This document shows positions 33,468 to 42,771 of a stretch of 64,000 nt of DNA, piece after piece. The DNA comes from Nonlabens dokdonensis DSW-6. GTDB taxonomy: Bacteria; Bacteroidota; Bacteroidia; Flavobacteriales; Flavobacteriaceae. The notes beneath the pieces were generated by a model that saw nothing but the letters and a program-made list of their open reading frames with translations, was not told the DNA's origin and made no database searches. The stretch spans positions 868,001-932,000 of the forward strand of contig NC_020156.1 of NCBI RefSeq assembly GCF_000332115.1, read 5' to 3'. Positions within the stretch are counted from its first letter, which is position 1. Each line of letters opens with the position of its first letter. A program made the position numbers and the translations under genes.

Positions 33468-35012
33468 TTAGTCTGTAATTTCTACAGTGACGTCAGAGAC
33501 ACTTTTCACATTGACTCCTGGCAATACTGCTTTAATATTTGCAAACTGAACTAAGTCTCCTTTACGAGCCTTATTCAAAACATTAACCGCTGTACCACTT
33601 AGTTTAGTCCCAGTAACTGGAACAGAAGGTTGACCAGGAACTTTAAACAAGAAACCAGTAACTCTAGGAGTTAAATCAAAATCAAAATCTAAGAACTCAG
33701 CTGATACTGTTGAAATTGCAAGGTTACTACGCGTTTTACGCACATTTTCGTAAGCTTTACTTACCATACCTGTTGGACGTGGTAAGTTTTTAATACGGAA
33801 TTCTTTAGAATCAGAAACAGACTCACCAGTAGAAAGCTTGGCCGTCACGTTAATTTTTACCGAAGTACCAGATCCAGGATTCATAACATAGCTATCACCA
33901 GACTTTCTAGTAAGACCAGGAGCACTAGCGTTTACGTTATTACCTGAAACACCAGCAAAAGAGATTGTCATAGGGTTAGGAACACCACGATAAACAACAT
34001 TCATTTTATCTGCTGCAATTGTAGCAGAATTAGGCTTTGGAATGGTTGCAAAAGACTGTTCGACAGTTATAGACTCTTCCTTTCCGCCTTCTTCGAAAAT
34101 TAAAGCACCTGTAATTTTGTGATCTCCAGGACTACCAGCACCTACTTTAAGATCGATACGGCCTTCTGAAATTTCAAAATCCTTACCTTGAGTTAAGTTA
34201 CGACCATCTAATTTTAATTCTACTCGTTTAGGTTTGAAAGTAGGATCTTTTTTCCCTAATACAATACTTCCATCAAAGGTCTCACCATTATAATAAGCAG
34301 ATTTAGGTTGTTCCAGCAAAGTAGTAAGCTTTGTAACACTTAACGCACTTGCCTGCTCTGAACTTATTAACCCAGCTAACACTTGAGTTTCTATGTTCTT
34401 AACTTCGCTTTGTAATAAAGTAACTTTTGCAATCGAAGCAATTAAAGGATACCCCTTGTAATTATAATCTAAATAAGGAACCATTACACCATCTCTATTT
34501 TCAACAGGTTCTGGGGTAAATTTCTCATCCAGTTCATTTGCTAATCCCGTATTATTAGGTATGGTTTCTTTTATAGCGTCTCTATATCCAGTCATACGGT
34601 CTAGAAACTCTTGACCTTCTGGTGTTATTTTACCGCCTTTAAGAAACTTTACATCTAAAAAGTCACCTTTATCCATAACCGCATAATCTTCAGAATCATC
34701 CACGGTACCTTCCATTTCATTTTTCAAACCTTCAAGATAATTAAAGTACTCTTTCGATATTTGATCAACTTTTTCACCTTTCAACTTTGCATCACCATAT
34801 TGTTTTGGTTGTTCCGATGCTAATTGGGTCAACCCTGCCATTGCAGCATTATTTTTTGCGGTAGCCGCAGCATTACTTTCTTCTATATTAACATTAAGCA
34901 AACCGAATGCTGTAAGCACTTCCTTACTCATGTTTAACGCAAGCATTGCGATGAAAACCAAATACATTAGGTTAATCATCTTCTGCCTTGGGGACTGTTT
35001 TCCTCCTGCCAT
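33468..35012 (-). CDS. gldM: Type IX secretion motor/stalk protein GldM
   Basis: 514 aa. A single N-terminal membrane helix (KMINLMYLVFIAMLALNMS) carries the conserved glutamate a few residues on (SKEVLTAFG), and the rest is a long periplasmic stalk of beta domains. With GldL it forms the proton-driven motor that powers secretion and gliding. It is 46 bp after gldL and 21 bp before gldN. Length and order are standard. Confidence 0.96.
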   Translation of the reverse strand: MAGGKQSPRQKMINLMYLVFIAMLALNMSKEVLTAFGLLNVNIEESNAAATAKNNAAMAGLTQLASEQPKQYGDAKLKGEKVDQISKEYFNYLEGLKNEMEGTVDDSEDYAVMDKGDFLDVKFLKGGKITPEGQEFLDRMTGYRDAIKETIPNNTGLANELDEKFTPEPVENRDGVMVPYLDYNYKGYPLIASIAKVTLLQSEVKNIETQVLAGLISSEQASALSVTKLTTLLEQPKSAYYNGETFDGSIVLGKKDPTFKPKRVELKLDGRNLTQGKDFEISEGRIDLKVGAGSPGDHKITGALIFEEGGKEESITVEQSFATIPKPNSATIAADKMNVVYRGVPNPMTISFAGVSGNNVNASAPGLTRKSGDSYVMNPGSGTSVKINVTAKLSTGESVSDSKEFRIKNLPRPTGMVSKAYENVRKTRSNLAISTVSAEFLDFDFDLTPRVTGFLFKVPGQPSVPVTGTKLSGTAVNVLNKARKGDLVQFANIKAVLPGVNVKSVSDVTVEITD

Positions 35013-35058
35013 AATATTCTAATTAGTTTTGTTATAGTTTAAATTAAAATTTAACTAA

Positions 35059-35709
35059 TTATCCTTTCATAGCTCCTAACATGTTTCCATAAACGCCGTT
35101 AAGAGAAGATAAGTTATTAGTAAGTCCTGCCATTTGCTCTTGAAGTTTTGTTGCATTATCAGCAATTGCTTCATTTGCTTGAGCCTGTCGAGAAGAACTC
35201 TCCACTTGAACTTTATATAAACTGTTTAATGATTCCATTTGAGCAGCAGCAAGAGCCATCTCCTCTGAATACTTTTTAGTAGAAGACATTGCTTCAGCCG
35301 TAGGAGCCATTCCTTTTGCAGCACCTTCAAAAGAACGGATACTATCACCTAAACTAGACATTAACTCACCATCTAATTTTGCTTCTTTCAACATCTCATC
35401 TAACTTTTTAGATAAAAGACCTTGAGCATCTTGAGGTGCTTCTTTTTTACCTTTAGCATTAGCTAACTCTCCACCTGCTAATTCTGGATATACTAATGAC
35501 CAGTCCAGTTCATCTTCAACCGGCTCAAATGCAGATATAAAGAAGATCACTGCTTCTGTAATCAATCCTATCATAAGAAGATTATTACCAGAAAAACCGT
35601 AACCGAAATCCCAGTGTAGAATTTTGAAAAGTGCTCCAATGATTACTACAGAGGCTCCGATACCGTAAGCCATGTTAAATAATTTCTTTGTTGCTTTAGA
35701 CTGTGCCAT
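35059..35709 (-). CDS. gldL: Type IX secretion motor protein GldL
   Basis: 216 aa. Two membrane helices are present, MAYGIGASVVIIGALFKILH and LLMIGLITEAVIFFISAFEP, the second with the conserved glutamate that takes part in proton flow. A cytoplasmic coiled-coil tail rich in Gln/Glu/Ala follows. It forms the inner-membrane ring around GldM. Confidence 0.96.
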   Translation of the reverse strand: MAQSKATKKLFNMAYGIGASVVIIGALFKILHWDFGYGFSGNNLLMIGLITEAVIFFISAFEPVEDELDWSLVYPELAGGELANAKGKKEAPQDAQGLLSKKLDEMLKEAKLDGELMSSLGDSIRSFEGAAKGMAPTAEAMSSTKKYSEEMALAAAQMESLNSLYKVQVESSSRQAQANEAIADNATKLQEQMAGLTNNLSSLNGVYGNMLGAMKG

Positions 35710-35753
35710 TTTTTTAAAAATTTAGTTAAGTTAATTTGTTTTAATTGGATATT

Positions 35754-37133
35754 TTAGTTAGTAGCTGCATTAAGAGTAACGTCAGTTCCCATGTAAGATT
35801 GTACCGTACGGAAGCCAATGTAGCTTCTTGCACTATCTTGATATTCATAATCACGAGTTCCTACTTGAAGAAAGTAAGAAACATCTTTCCATGATCCACC
35901 ACGTACACCTTTACGTTTATTGTTAGCATCGTTTACAACAGGACTCATAGAAGACATCATTTCATAAGCTCCTGCTTCATAAGAAGAATTCACCCATTCA
36001 GAAACGTTACCAGCCATGTTGTATAAGTTATACTCATTAGGCTCATAAGATCTAGCTTCTACTGTATACAACGCTTGGTCTGCTGCATAATCACCTCTTA
36101 AAGGCTTAAAGTTTGCTAAGAAGCAACCTCTATCATTTTTTGCATAAGGACCACCCCAAGGATAAGTTGCTCCTTCTAACCCACCACGAGCGGCATATTC
36201 CCACTCTGCTTCTGTAGGCAAACGGTACTCATTTACTCTTTCAACATTACGTTGTTTACGGTAAGCATTGTGATATAAAGTTCTCCATTGGCAAAAAGCT
36301 TTCGCCTGATTCCAGTTTACACCTACAACAGGATAATCGCTATATGCTTCATGATAAAAATAATCATTATGCATTGGCTCATTATAACTATAATTAAAAT
36401 CACGAATCCAAACAGTAGTATCTGGATAGATTTTTACGGGAACTTGAGAGATAAAATCTTTTCTAGTTTTGTTAGGATCACGATTTCTTGCCGCAGCATT
36501 TAAATCAAGACTTGTATATGTAAAGATGATCTTTTCTGTATCAATGGTACGCTCTCCGTTGTATGCCTCATCAAAAGGAATATACATTTGATCGTAAACC
36601 TCAGCATAGAATTCATCTGGAATATCTTCTGTATCCCAAATCAAATCAACATCGTGATTTAACTTGCGACCTTCATAACCTGTAGGACCTAATCCTACAT
36701 AATTATCTTGAACATATTGTTCCCATGGTGTTAAAGGATCATTACCAGCTCCTTCTGCATCAAGAAAAGCATACTCTCCAATTCCATTATCTCCAGGAGT
36801 TGCACCGTTATCATCTGCCATGATAGCAAGGTTAGTTCTAAACAGAGAATCTCTTGTCCAGTGAACAAACTGACGGTACTCTGCATTTGTAATTTCAGTT
36901 TCATCCATATAATATGATGGAACCGTAACTGTTTTTGTGGGAGCATTACGAGTAGCGGCGATATCATCGTCACTTTTACCCATAATAAATGCACCACCTG
37001 GTACTAATGTCATACCATAAGGTTTCTCTGGGTGCCATTTTTTTCCTTTGGTACCTACTACCATTCCGCGGTCTCCTTTACCACAACTTGCTAAGAAGGT
37101 AACTACTGCAACAAGGACTAATAACTTTTTCAT
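35754..37133 (-). CDS. gldK: Type IX secretion lipoprotein GldK
   Basis: 459 aa. Lipoprotein signal VAVVTFLASCGKGDR (Cys17). A formylglycine-generating-enzyme-like fold follows: GMTLVPGGAFIMGKSD, YYMDETEITNAEYRQFVHW, VNWNQAKAFCQWR, RLPTEAEWEYAARGG, NMAGNVSEWV and VRGGSWKD. In GldK this fold is structural; the protein forms outer-membrane-associated rings with GldN. It is the first gene of the operon and the gene upstream is an arginase-fold protein. Confidence 0.96.
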   Translation of the reverse strand: MKKLLVLVAVVTFLASCGKGDRGMVVGTKGKKWHPEKPYGMTLVPGGAFIMGKSDDDIAATRNAPTKTVTVPSYYMDETEITNAEYRQFVHWTRDSLFRTNLAIMADDNGATPGDNGIGEYAFLDAEGAGNDPLTPWEQYVQDNYVGLGPTGYEGRKLNHDVDLIWDTEDIPDEFYAEVYDQMYIPFDEAYNGERTIDTEKIIFTYTSLDLNAAARNRDPNKTRKDFISQVPVKIYPDTTVWIRDFNYSYNEPMHNDYFYHEAYSDYPVVGVNWNQAKAFCQWRTLYHNAYRKQRNVERVNEYRLPTEAEWEYAARGGLEGATYPWGGPYAKNDRGCFLANFKPLRGDYAADQALYTVEARSYEPNEYNLYNMAGNVSEWVNSSYEAGAYEMMSSMSPVVNDANNKRKGVRGGSWKDVSYFLQVGTRDYEYQDSARSYIGFRTVQSYMGTDVTLNAATN

Positions 37134-37244
37134 AAGGGTAATTTATGTTTTCTTTATGAATTAAGGGCGTAAACCTATCTAAAAGATTTCGATTCCACAA
37201 CTTTTTTTTCTCAATAAATCAAATAAGACCTATTCTTTAACTTA

Positions 37245-38402
37245 TCAAATTTCGTTTTTGCGACGAGCCTTAAGCCATCTATCGGGATAGACCTGATTAC
37301 AAGCTGTCTCATAATCTTGCCTATCGCATGGTAATAACGTGTGTTGTTTTAATTTATTATTAACATGAGAAATAAATGGCAATTCTATCCACCATCTACC
37401 AGTATTTGTAGACTTATAGAATATAAGTACCTGATCATCAATAGGAACTTTATATACAATACAATCTTTGGTCACGTCCTTTGGGTACTCAAAACTTCTT
37501 AAATTATAACCTTCAATAAAATACCAAATCATTTCGGCTACCAACTGTGCCCCTGTATTTCTCTCATTATTGATCTCAAAAATTCCAAATACCTTTAATC
37601 GATCACTTATGCCAGAATATCTCGATAAACTGCAAATTTGTTTTCCATTCAGCCCGTTAGGATTCGCTTTCGCGAAAGCGAGATCACCAGCACGCACCAC
37701 ACTCATATCAACACCTACAACATCAGCATCTCTCAATACTGGTTCTGCGAGTGTACTATCTTCATCTAAGTGACCTAAACGAATGGCATCAAAATACATT
37801 CTCTCTAAAAGATCAATTTCTTCTTGAGAGTTAAAATAAGTCTGAAACCCTAGATTACTATAATTAAATAAGTTGTAAGGCTCCACAGTAATCATTTTAC
37901 CAATGTAGCTGCGAGATGAAATAGGAAGATCAATATCGCCTAAATCAAATCTACAATCTACGTTCACCACATTTATCATATGCTGAAATTCATCAAATGC
38001 TCTATAAATGGGGTACATTAAATCCTGACTTCCTCCTAAAAATATAGGTATGATAGAAGATCGCAATAAATGCTCTGTCAACTGTCGCACCACGTAGTAA
38101 GTGTCTTCTACCGTTTCACCAGCGTGAACGTCTCCTAAATCTGCCATAGGGCTGGACCAGTTACCGGGATAAAGTTCATAGAATTTTTCTCTAGCAAAAT
38201 CTAGAGATTCCACTTGAAACAAAGCATTTGCATCACGACGGTTTTCTAGAATACCGATGATAACAATTTGTACATCGTCTAGAACTGGCAAACCTTCATT
38301 TACCGTATGCAGTTTAATGGTAGACGCAATTGTATGCTTAGGTTGCATCTTTACATGAGCAACTAAGGCTTCACTGAGAGGTTTTAGAAAATCTAAAGCC
38401 AT
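37245..38402 (-). CDS. Arginase/formimidoylglutamase-fold protein with altered metal ligands
   Basis: 385 aa. The ureohydrolase fold is recognisable, but the metal motifs are changed: IFLGGSQDLMYP in place of GGDHS, VNVDCRFDLGD in place of DAHxD, and VVGVDMSVVRAGD in place of SxDxDxxDP. Enough acidic residues are lost that normal two-manganese catalysis is doubtful. Such proteins are often annotated formimidoylglutamase and occur between topA and gldK in flavobacteria, which suggests a role linked to the cell envelope or motility instead of histidine breakdown. Palindrome copy 37665-37680 is read as LAFAKAN. It starts 9 bp after topA ends. Confidence 0.8.
   Translation of the reverse strand: MALDFLKPLSEALVAHVKMQPKHTIASTIKLHTVNEGLPVLDDVQIVIIGILENRRDANALFQVESLDFAREKFYELYPGNWSSPMADLGDVHAGETVEDTYYVVRQLTEHLLRSSIIPIFLGGSQDLMYPIYRAFDEFQHMINVVNVDCRFDLGDIDLPISSRSYIGKMITVEPYNLFNYSNLGFQTYFNSQEEIDLLERMYFDAIRLGHLDEDSTLAEPVLRDADVVGVDMSVVRAGDLAFAKANPNGLNGKQICSLSRYSGISDRLKVFGIFEINNERNTGAQLVAEMIWYFIEGYNLRSFEYPKDVTKDCIVYKVPIDDQVLIFYKSTNTGRWWIELPFISHVNNKLKQHTLLPCDRQDYETACNQVYPDRWLKARRKNEI
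37665..37680. repeat. Dispersed palindrome, copy 7 (in arginase-fold gene)
   Basis: CGCTTTCGCGAAAGCG, read as AFAKA in the arginase-fold protein. Confidence 0.9.
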
Positions 38403-38411
38403 TTTATAAAA

Positions 38412-40937
38412 TTACTTTTTTGTAGTTTTCTTTTTGGCTGTCGTTTTTTTCTTAGCTGGAGCTTTCTTTTTAGCCGCTGCTTTTTTCTTAGGCGCTTTCT
38501 TAGCTATAAGTTCTTGAGCTTTCTCTAAGGTTATTTTCAAAGGATCGATATCTTTAGACAACTCTACTTTTGTTTTACCTTTAATAATGTTATGCCTACC
38601 CCAACGAGCCTTTTCTATGCGGATTCCTTCCTCTTCCCAATCCACGATAAGTTTATCTTTCTCCTTTTGGATTTTTTCTTTTATCAGCGTTTCAATATCG
38701 TCATTTGATAAATTATCAAAATCATATTTCTTATTTACTGAAATAAACATTCCTGCCCACTTGATATAAGGACCAAAACGACCAACACCTTTAGTAACGG
38801 GCTGCTCATCATACATGTATATAGGAGCATCTGCTTTTTCTTTCATTTGAATAAGCTCTGCTGCTCGTTCAAAAGTAAGTGTCATAGGATCATCATCTTT
38901 CTCTAAGCTAACAAAGGTCTTACCATTGAATTTCACATAAGGCCCGAATCGACCTTGAGCAACCTCAACAGGATGTCCATTGTATTCTCCTACTGTTCTA
39001 GGTAATTTAAATAAATCCATTACCTCATCGAGAGTAATTGTATTTAAATTTTGAGAAGGCAGTAAACTAGCAAACTGTGGTTTTTCTTCATCTTCTACAC
39101 TTCCTATTTGAGCCATGGCACCAAATCTTCCTAACCTCACACTTATAGGCTTGCCGCTCTCTGGATGTGTTCCTAAAACTCGTTCTCCTACTTCACGTTC
39201 TGCATTTTCGGCTACGTCTTTTACTGTAGGATGAAAACCTTTGTAGAAATGGTTCATCATGTCGGTCCACTCCTCTTTTCCTTCGGCAATATTGTCAAAG
39301 GACTCCTCTACCTTTGCAGTGAAGTTGTAGTCCAACACATTTCCAAAATGCTCTACTAAGAAATTATTAACCACTCGACCTACATCAGTAGGAATCATTT
39401 TGTTTTTATTAGATCCTGTTTTTTCTGTAAGCGCCTTTTCTGAGACTTTATCTTTACTTAGAGTGAGCTGCACGTAATTGCGTTCCTCACCTTCAGACTG
39501 TCCTTTTTCTATGTATTTTCTATTTTGGATTGTAGTAATAGTAGGTGCATAAGTAGATGGACGACCTATTCCTAGCTCTTCTAATTGCTTTACGAGAGAA
39601 GCTTCAGTATATCTATAAGGAGGTCTTGTAAAACGCTCTGTTGCTAGAATGCGTTTGTTTAATAAGTTCTGTCCTACTTTAAGATCTGGTAAAAGACCTT
39701 GTTGCTCTAAATCTTCGTCGTCGGTACTTTCTAGATAAACTTTAAGAAAGCCTTCAAACTTTACGATTTCTCCACTTGCTGTAAACTTCTTATCATGCTT
39801 GTCTGCAGCGATAGTAACGTTAGTTCTTTCCAGCTTTGCGTCACTCATTTGACTTGCAATCGCTCTCTTCCAGATCAACTCATATAATTTTACCTGATCA
39901 CGATCTGCTCCAGAGCTGTGTAAAGCAAAATTAGTAGGTCGTATCGCCTCATGTGCTTCTTGAGCGCCTTTAGACTTTCCTTTATAGTTGCGTTCCTTAT
40001 GAAACTCGTTACCGTATGCTTTTTTAATTTCTTCTTCAGCACCTTTTTTTGCTTCATTACTCAAGTTAACAGAATCTGTTCTCATATAAGTAATCAAACC
40101 TGCTTCATAAAGGCGTTGTGCGAGTTGCATCGTACGACTTACGTTAAAAAACAATTTGCGTGATGCTTCTTGTTGTAAAGTAGATGTGGTAAATGGCGGA
40201 GCTGGAGATTTTTTAGCTGGCTTTTTAACCAAGTCAGCTACCTCAAATTTTGCTCCTTTATTTTTATCTAAAAACTCTTTAGCAGCCTTCAAGGACTTTA
40301 GGTTGCTAGGTAATTTTGCTTTCAGTAACGCCCCATCACCTGTATTGAAATCGGCATCAATTCTAAAAAAGTTATCCGACTTGAAGTTTAATATTTCATC
40401 TTCTCGCTCCACGATCAAACGCACTGCAACAGATTGAACTCGACCAGCACTTGCACCGCCTTTTACCTTACGCCATAGAATAGGAGAAATTTCATATCCT
40501 ACAATACGGTCTAAAACTCGTCTTGCTTGTTGCGCATTTACAAGATCGTAATCTATAGTTCTAGGATTATCGATAGCATGCTGTACAGCACTTTTTGTAA
40601 TTGCATTAAAAACAATACGCTTGGTCTTTTCTTTCTTTAAATCCAGCTGCTCTGCAAGGTGCCATGCAATAGCTTCTCCTTCACGGTCCTCATCACTTGC
40701 TAGCCACACAATATCAGACGCCGCAGCAAGTTTTTTAAGCTTACGAACTAAATCTTTCTTATCGCTACTTACTACATATTTAGGAGCAAAATCTTTGTCA
40801 ACATCAACTCCTAATTCTTTAGAAGGTAAGTCGGCAATATGACCAAAACTGGATTCTACTTTAAAATCCTTTCCTAGAAATTTTTCTATTGTTTTTGCCT
40901 TTGCAGGCGACTCTACTATTACAAGATTCTTTGCCAT
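38412..40937 (-). CDS. topA: DNA topoisomerase I
   Basis: 841 aa from ATG 40937 (MAKNLVIVESPAKAKTIEKF). An upstream in-frame TTG lies in the promoter and is unlikely to be used. The Toprim domain has LASDEDREGEAIAWHLAEQL, and the active-site tyrosine lies in LITYMRTDSVNLS. Instead of classical zinc fingers there are repeated RFGxY/MAQ-type C-terminal domains (GRFGAMAQIG, GRFGPYVKFNG, GRFGPYIKWAG). The last ~30 residues are a lysine/alanine-rich basic tail (KKKAAAKKKAPAKKK) for DNA binding. It relaxes negative supercoils. Confidence 0.97.
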   Translation of the reverse strand: MAKNLVIVESPAKAKTIEKFLGKDFKVESSFGHIADLPSKELGVDVDKDFAPKYVVSSDKKDLVRKLKKLAAASDIVWLASDEDREGEAIAWHLAEQLDLKKEKTKRIVFNAITKSAVQHAIDNPRTIDYDLVNAQQARRVLDRIVGYEISPILWRKVKGGASAGRVQSVAVRLIVEREDEILNFKSDNFFRIDADFNTGDGALLKAKLPSNLKSLKAAKEFLDKNKGAKFEVADLVKKPAKKSPAPPFTTSTLQQEASRKLFFNVSRTMQLAQRLYEAGLITYMRTDSVNLSNEAKKGAEEEIKKAYGNEFHKERNYKGKSKGAQEAHEAIRPTNFALHSSGADRDQVKLYELIWKRAIASQMSDAKLERTNVTIAADKHDKKFTASGEIVKFEGFLKVYLESTDDEDLEQQGLLPDLKVGQNLLNKRILATERFTRPPYRYTEASLVKQLEELGIGRPSTYAPTITTIQNRKYIEKGQSEGEERNYVQLTLSKDKVSEKALTEKTGSNKNKMIPTDVGRVVNNFLVEHFGNVLDYNFTAKVEESFDNIAEGKEEWTDMMNHFYKGFHPTVKDVAENAEREVGERVLGTHPESGKPISVRLGRFGAMAQIGSVEDEEKPQFASLLPSQNLNTITLDEVMDLFKLPRTVGEYNGHPVEVAQGRFGPYVKFNGKTFVSLEKDDDPMTLTFERAAELIQMKEKADAPIYMYDEQPVTKGVGRFGPYIKWAGMFISVNKKYDFDNLSNDDIETLIKEKIQKEKDKLIVDWEEEGIRIEKARWGRHNIIKGKTKVELSKDIDPLKITLEKAQELIAKKAPKKKAAAKKKAPAKKKTTAKKKTTKK

Positions 40938-40958
40938 TAAGCTGCGATTTTTGGACTG

Positions 40959-40966
40959 CAAAGGTA
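40959..40966 (-). promoter_or_regulatory. -7 box TACCTTTG of topA
   Basis: TACCTTTG on the minus strand lies 21 bp before the topA ATG at 40937. Transcription from it would start inside the apparent N-terminal extension, which supports the ATG as start. Confidence 0.65.
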
Positions 40967-41130
40967 TGTGATATTTTTTTTAAGTTTACAAATAGCTGCA
41001 AAACAACTAGTTAAAAAGCTAAAAATAATTTTTAAACCGTTCAGGTCTTGACGGTTAAGAAATAAAAGCTTTTACGAGAAACATCATCTTACCCCATTCA
41101 ACTTTATCAGTTCTTGTTTTTGATGTGTTC

Positions 41131-41146
41131 CGCTTTCGCGAAAGCG
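41131..41146. repeat. Dispersed palindrome, copy 8 (intergenic)
   Basis: CGCTTTCGCGAAAGCG between topA and miaB. Confidence 0.9.
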
Positions 41147-41239
41147 AGATAAAAATAAACCCATTACAGGTAGGATTTGAGAACCTATTTCGTACTCCTG
41201 GTTTTTCTTATCTACGCTTCTAAAAACATCATGCTGACA

Positions 41240-41273
41240 TTGTGTCATAAATTATTCAAATAGTATATCTTTG
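41240..41273 (+). promoter_or_regulatory. Promoter of miaB
   Basis: TTG at 41240-41242 and TATCTTTG at 41266-41273 (23-bp spacer, the long end of the usual range), 24 bp before the miaB ATG at 41298. Confidence 0.6.
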
Positions 41274-41297
41274 CATCGATATTTAAGATCATGATTG

Positions 41298-42770
41298 ATG
41301 GAAAAAGTAATTGAAGAAGAAAAGCAAGGAACTGCGGTAGTTTTAGAACATAATGCGCAAAATACTCGCAAATTATATATAGAAAGTTATGGATGTCAGA
41401 TGAACTTTTCTGATAGTGAAATCGTTGCGTCCATTCTAGCTAAAGAAGGTTTCAACACCACAAATAACATGGAAGATGCTGACCTAGTTCTTGTGAACAC
41501 CTGTTCTATAAGAGACAAGGCTGAGCAAACTGTGCGTAAAAGACTGGAGAAATACAATCGCGTTAAGAATAAAAAGAACCCTAATATGAAAGTAGGTGTT
41601 CTAGGCTGTATGGCTGAGCGATTGAAATCTAAATTTCTTGAAGAAGAGAAAATTGTAGATATGGTTGTAGGACCAGACGCCTATAAAGATTTACCAAATC
41701 TTGTTGCAGAGATTGATGAAGGTCGTGATGCCGTGAATGTTCTTCTTTCTAAAGAAGAGACTTATGGTGATATTGCTCCGGTAAGATTAAATTCTAATGG
41801 AGTAACCGCTTTTGTATCCATTACTCGTGGTTGTGATAACATGTGTACCTTTTGTGTAGTACCATTTACTCGTGGACGTGAGCGCAGCCGTGATCCACAA
41901 TCTATTCTAGAGGAGGTAAATGATTTGTGGAATAAAGGTTTTAAGGAAGTAACTTTATTAGGTCAAAATGTAGACTCCTATTTATGGTATGGCGGTGGTC
42001 TTAAAAAAGACTTTAAAAAAGCGAGTAAAATGGCAAAAGCAACCGCTGTAGATTTTGCGCAATTGTTGCATAAAGTGGCAAATGCGCAACCTGATATGCG
42101 TGTAAGGTTTTCAACTAGCAATCCACAAGATATAAGTGACGATGTGTTGCATGCTATTGCTGCTCACAGAAACATTTGTAATTACATTCATTTACCTGTG
42201 CAATCTGGAAGTGATCGTATTTTGAAAGAAATGAATCGCTTGCATACTCGGGAAGAATACATGAGATTGATCGATAGAGTACATGCTATTATACCAGAAT
42301 GTGCTGTTTCTCAAGATATGATTACAGGTTTCCCTACAGAAACTGAAGAAGACCATAAAAATACCTTGAGTCTTATGGAATATGTAAAATATGACTACGG
42401 CTTTATGTTTGCTTATTCTGAACGACCAGGAACAATGGCTGCTCGTAAACTAGAAGATGATGTACCTGAAGATGTGAAAAAACGACGTCTTAATGAAATC
42501 ATCGCAGTGCAAAGAAGAACTGGTCATGAAAGAGCACAATACTTTGTAGGTAAAACAGTGGAATGTCTCATAGAAAAAGAGTCTAAAAAATCAGACCAAC
42601 AATGGGCAGGACGTAATACACAAAATTATGTGGCTATTTTTGATAAGGAAGATTACAAAGTAGGTGACTATGTGATGGTGGAGATTACAGACTGTACCAG
42701 CGCAACCTTAATAGGTAAAGCAATAGGTTATAGCGATATGAAAGGACCTCTAACTTATGAAACCTTATAA
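41298..42770 (+). CDS. miaB: tRNA methylthiotransferase MiaB
   Basis: 490 aa. The N-terminal UPF0004 domain has the three cysteines of the auxiliary Fe-S cluster ([23 protein letters not shown]). The radical-SAM CxxxCxxC motif is [22 protein letters not shown]-terminal TRAM domain follows ([13 protein letters not shown]...[13 protein letters not shown]). It adds the methylthio group to i6A37 in tRNA. An ATG at 41298 directly follows a TTG at 41295. The next gene begins at its stop codon. Confidence 0.97.
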   Translation: MEKVIEEEKQGTAVVLEHNAQNTRKLYIESYGCQMNFSDSEIVASILAKEGFNTTNNMEDADLVLVNTCSIRDKAEQTVRKRLEKYNRVKNKKNPNMKVGVLGCMAERLKSKFLEEEKIVDMVVGPDAYKDLPNLVAEIDEGRDAVNVLLSKEETYGDIAPVRLNSNGVTAFVSITRGCDNMCTFCVVPFTRGRERSRDPQSILEEVNDLWNKGFKEVTLLGQNVDSYLWYGGGLKKDFKKASKMAKATAVDFAQLLHKVANAQPDMRVRFSTSNPQDISDDVLHAIAAHRNICNYIHLPVQSGSDRILKEMNRLHTREEYMRLIDRVHAIIPECAVSQDMITGFPTETEEDHKNTLSLMEYVKYDYGFMFAYSERPGTMAARKLEDDVPEDVKKRRLNEIIAVQRRTGHERAQYFVGKTVECLIEKESKKSDQQWAGRNTQNYVAIFDKEDYKVGDYVMVEITDCTSATLIGKAIGYSDMKGPLTYETL

Positions 42771-42771
42771 T

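Larger units (their letters stand above)
40938..41297. other. 360-bp divergent intergenic region topA/miaB
   Basis: The region contains the topA promoter box (40959-40966), palindrome copy 8 (41131-41146) and the miaB promoter (41240-41273). I see no ORF, RNA fold or further repeat in it. Confidence 0.7.

Noticed and set aside
40938..40961. N-terminal extension of TopA from TTG 40961
   Set aside because: The TTG overlaps the TACCTTTG promoter box; MAKNLVIVES at 40937 is the family-typical start.
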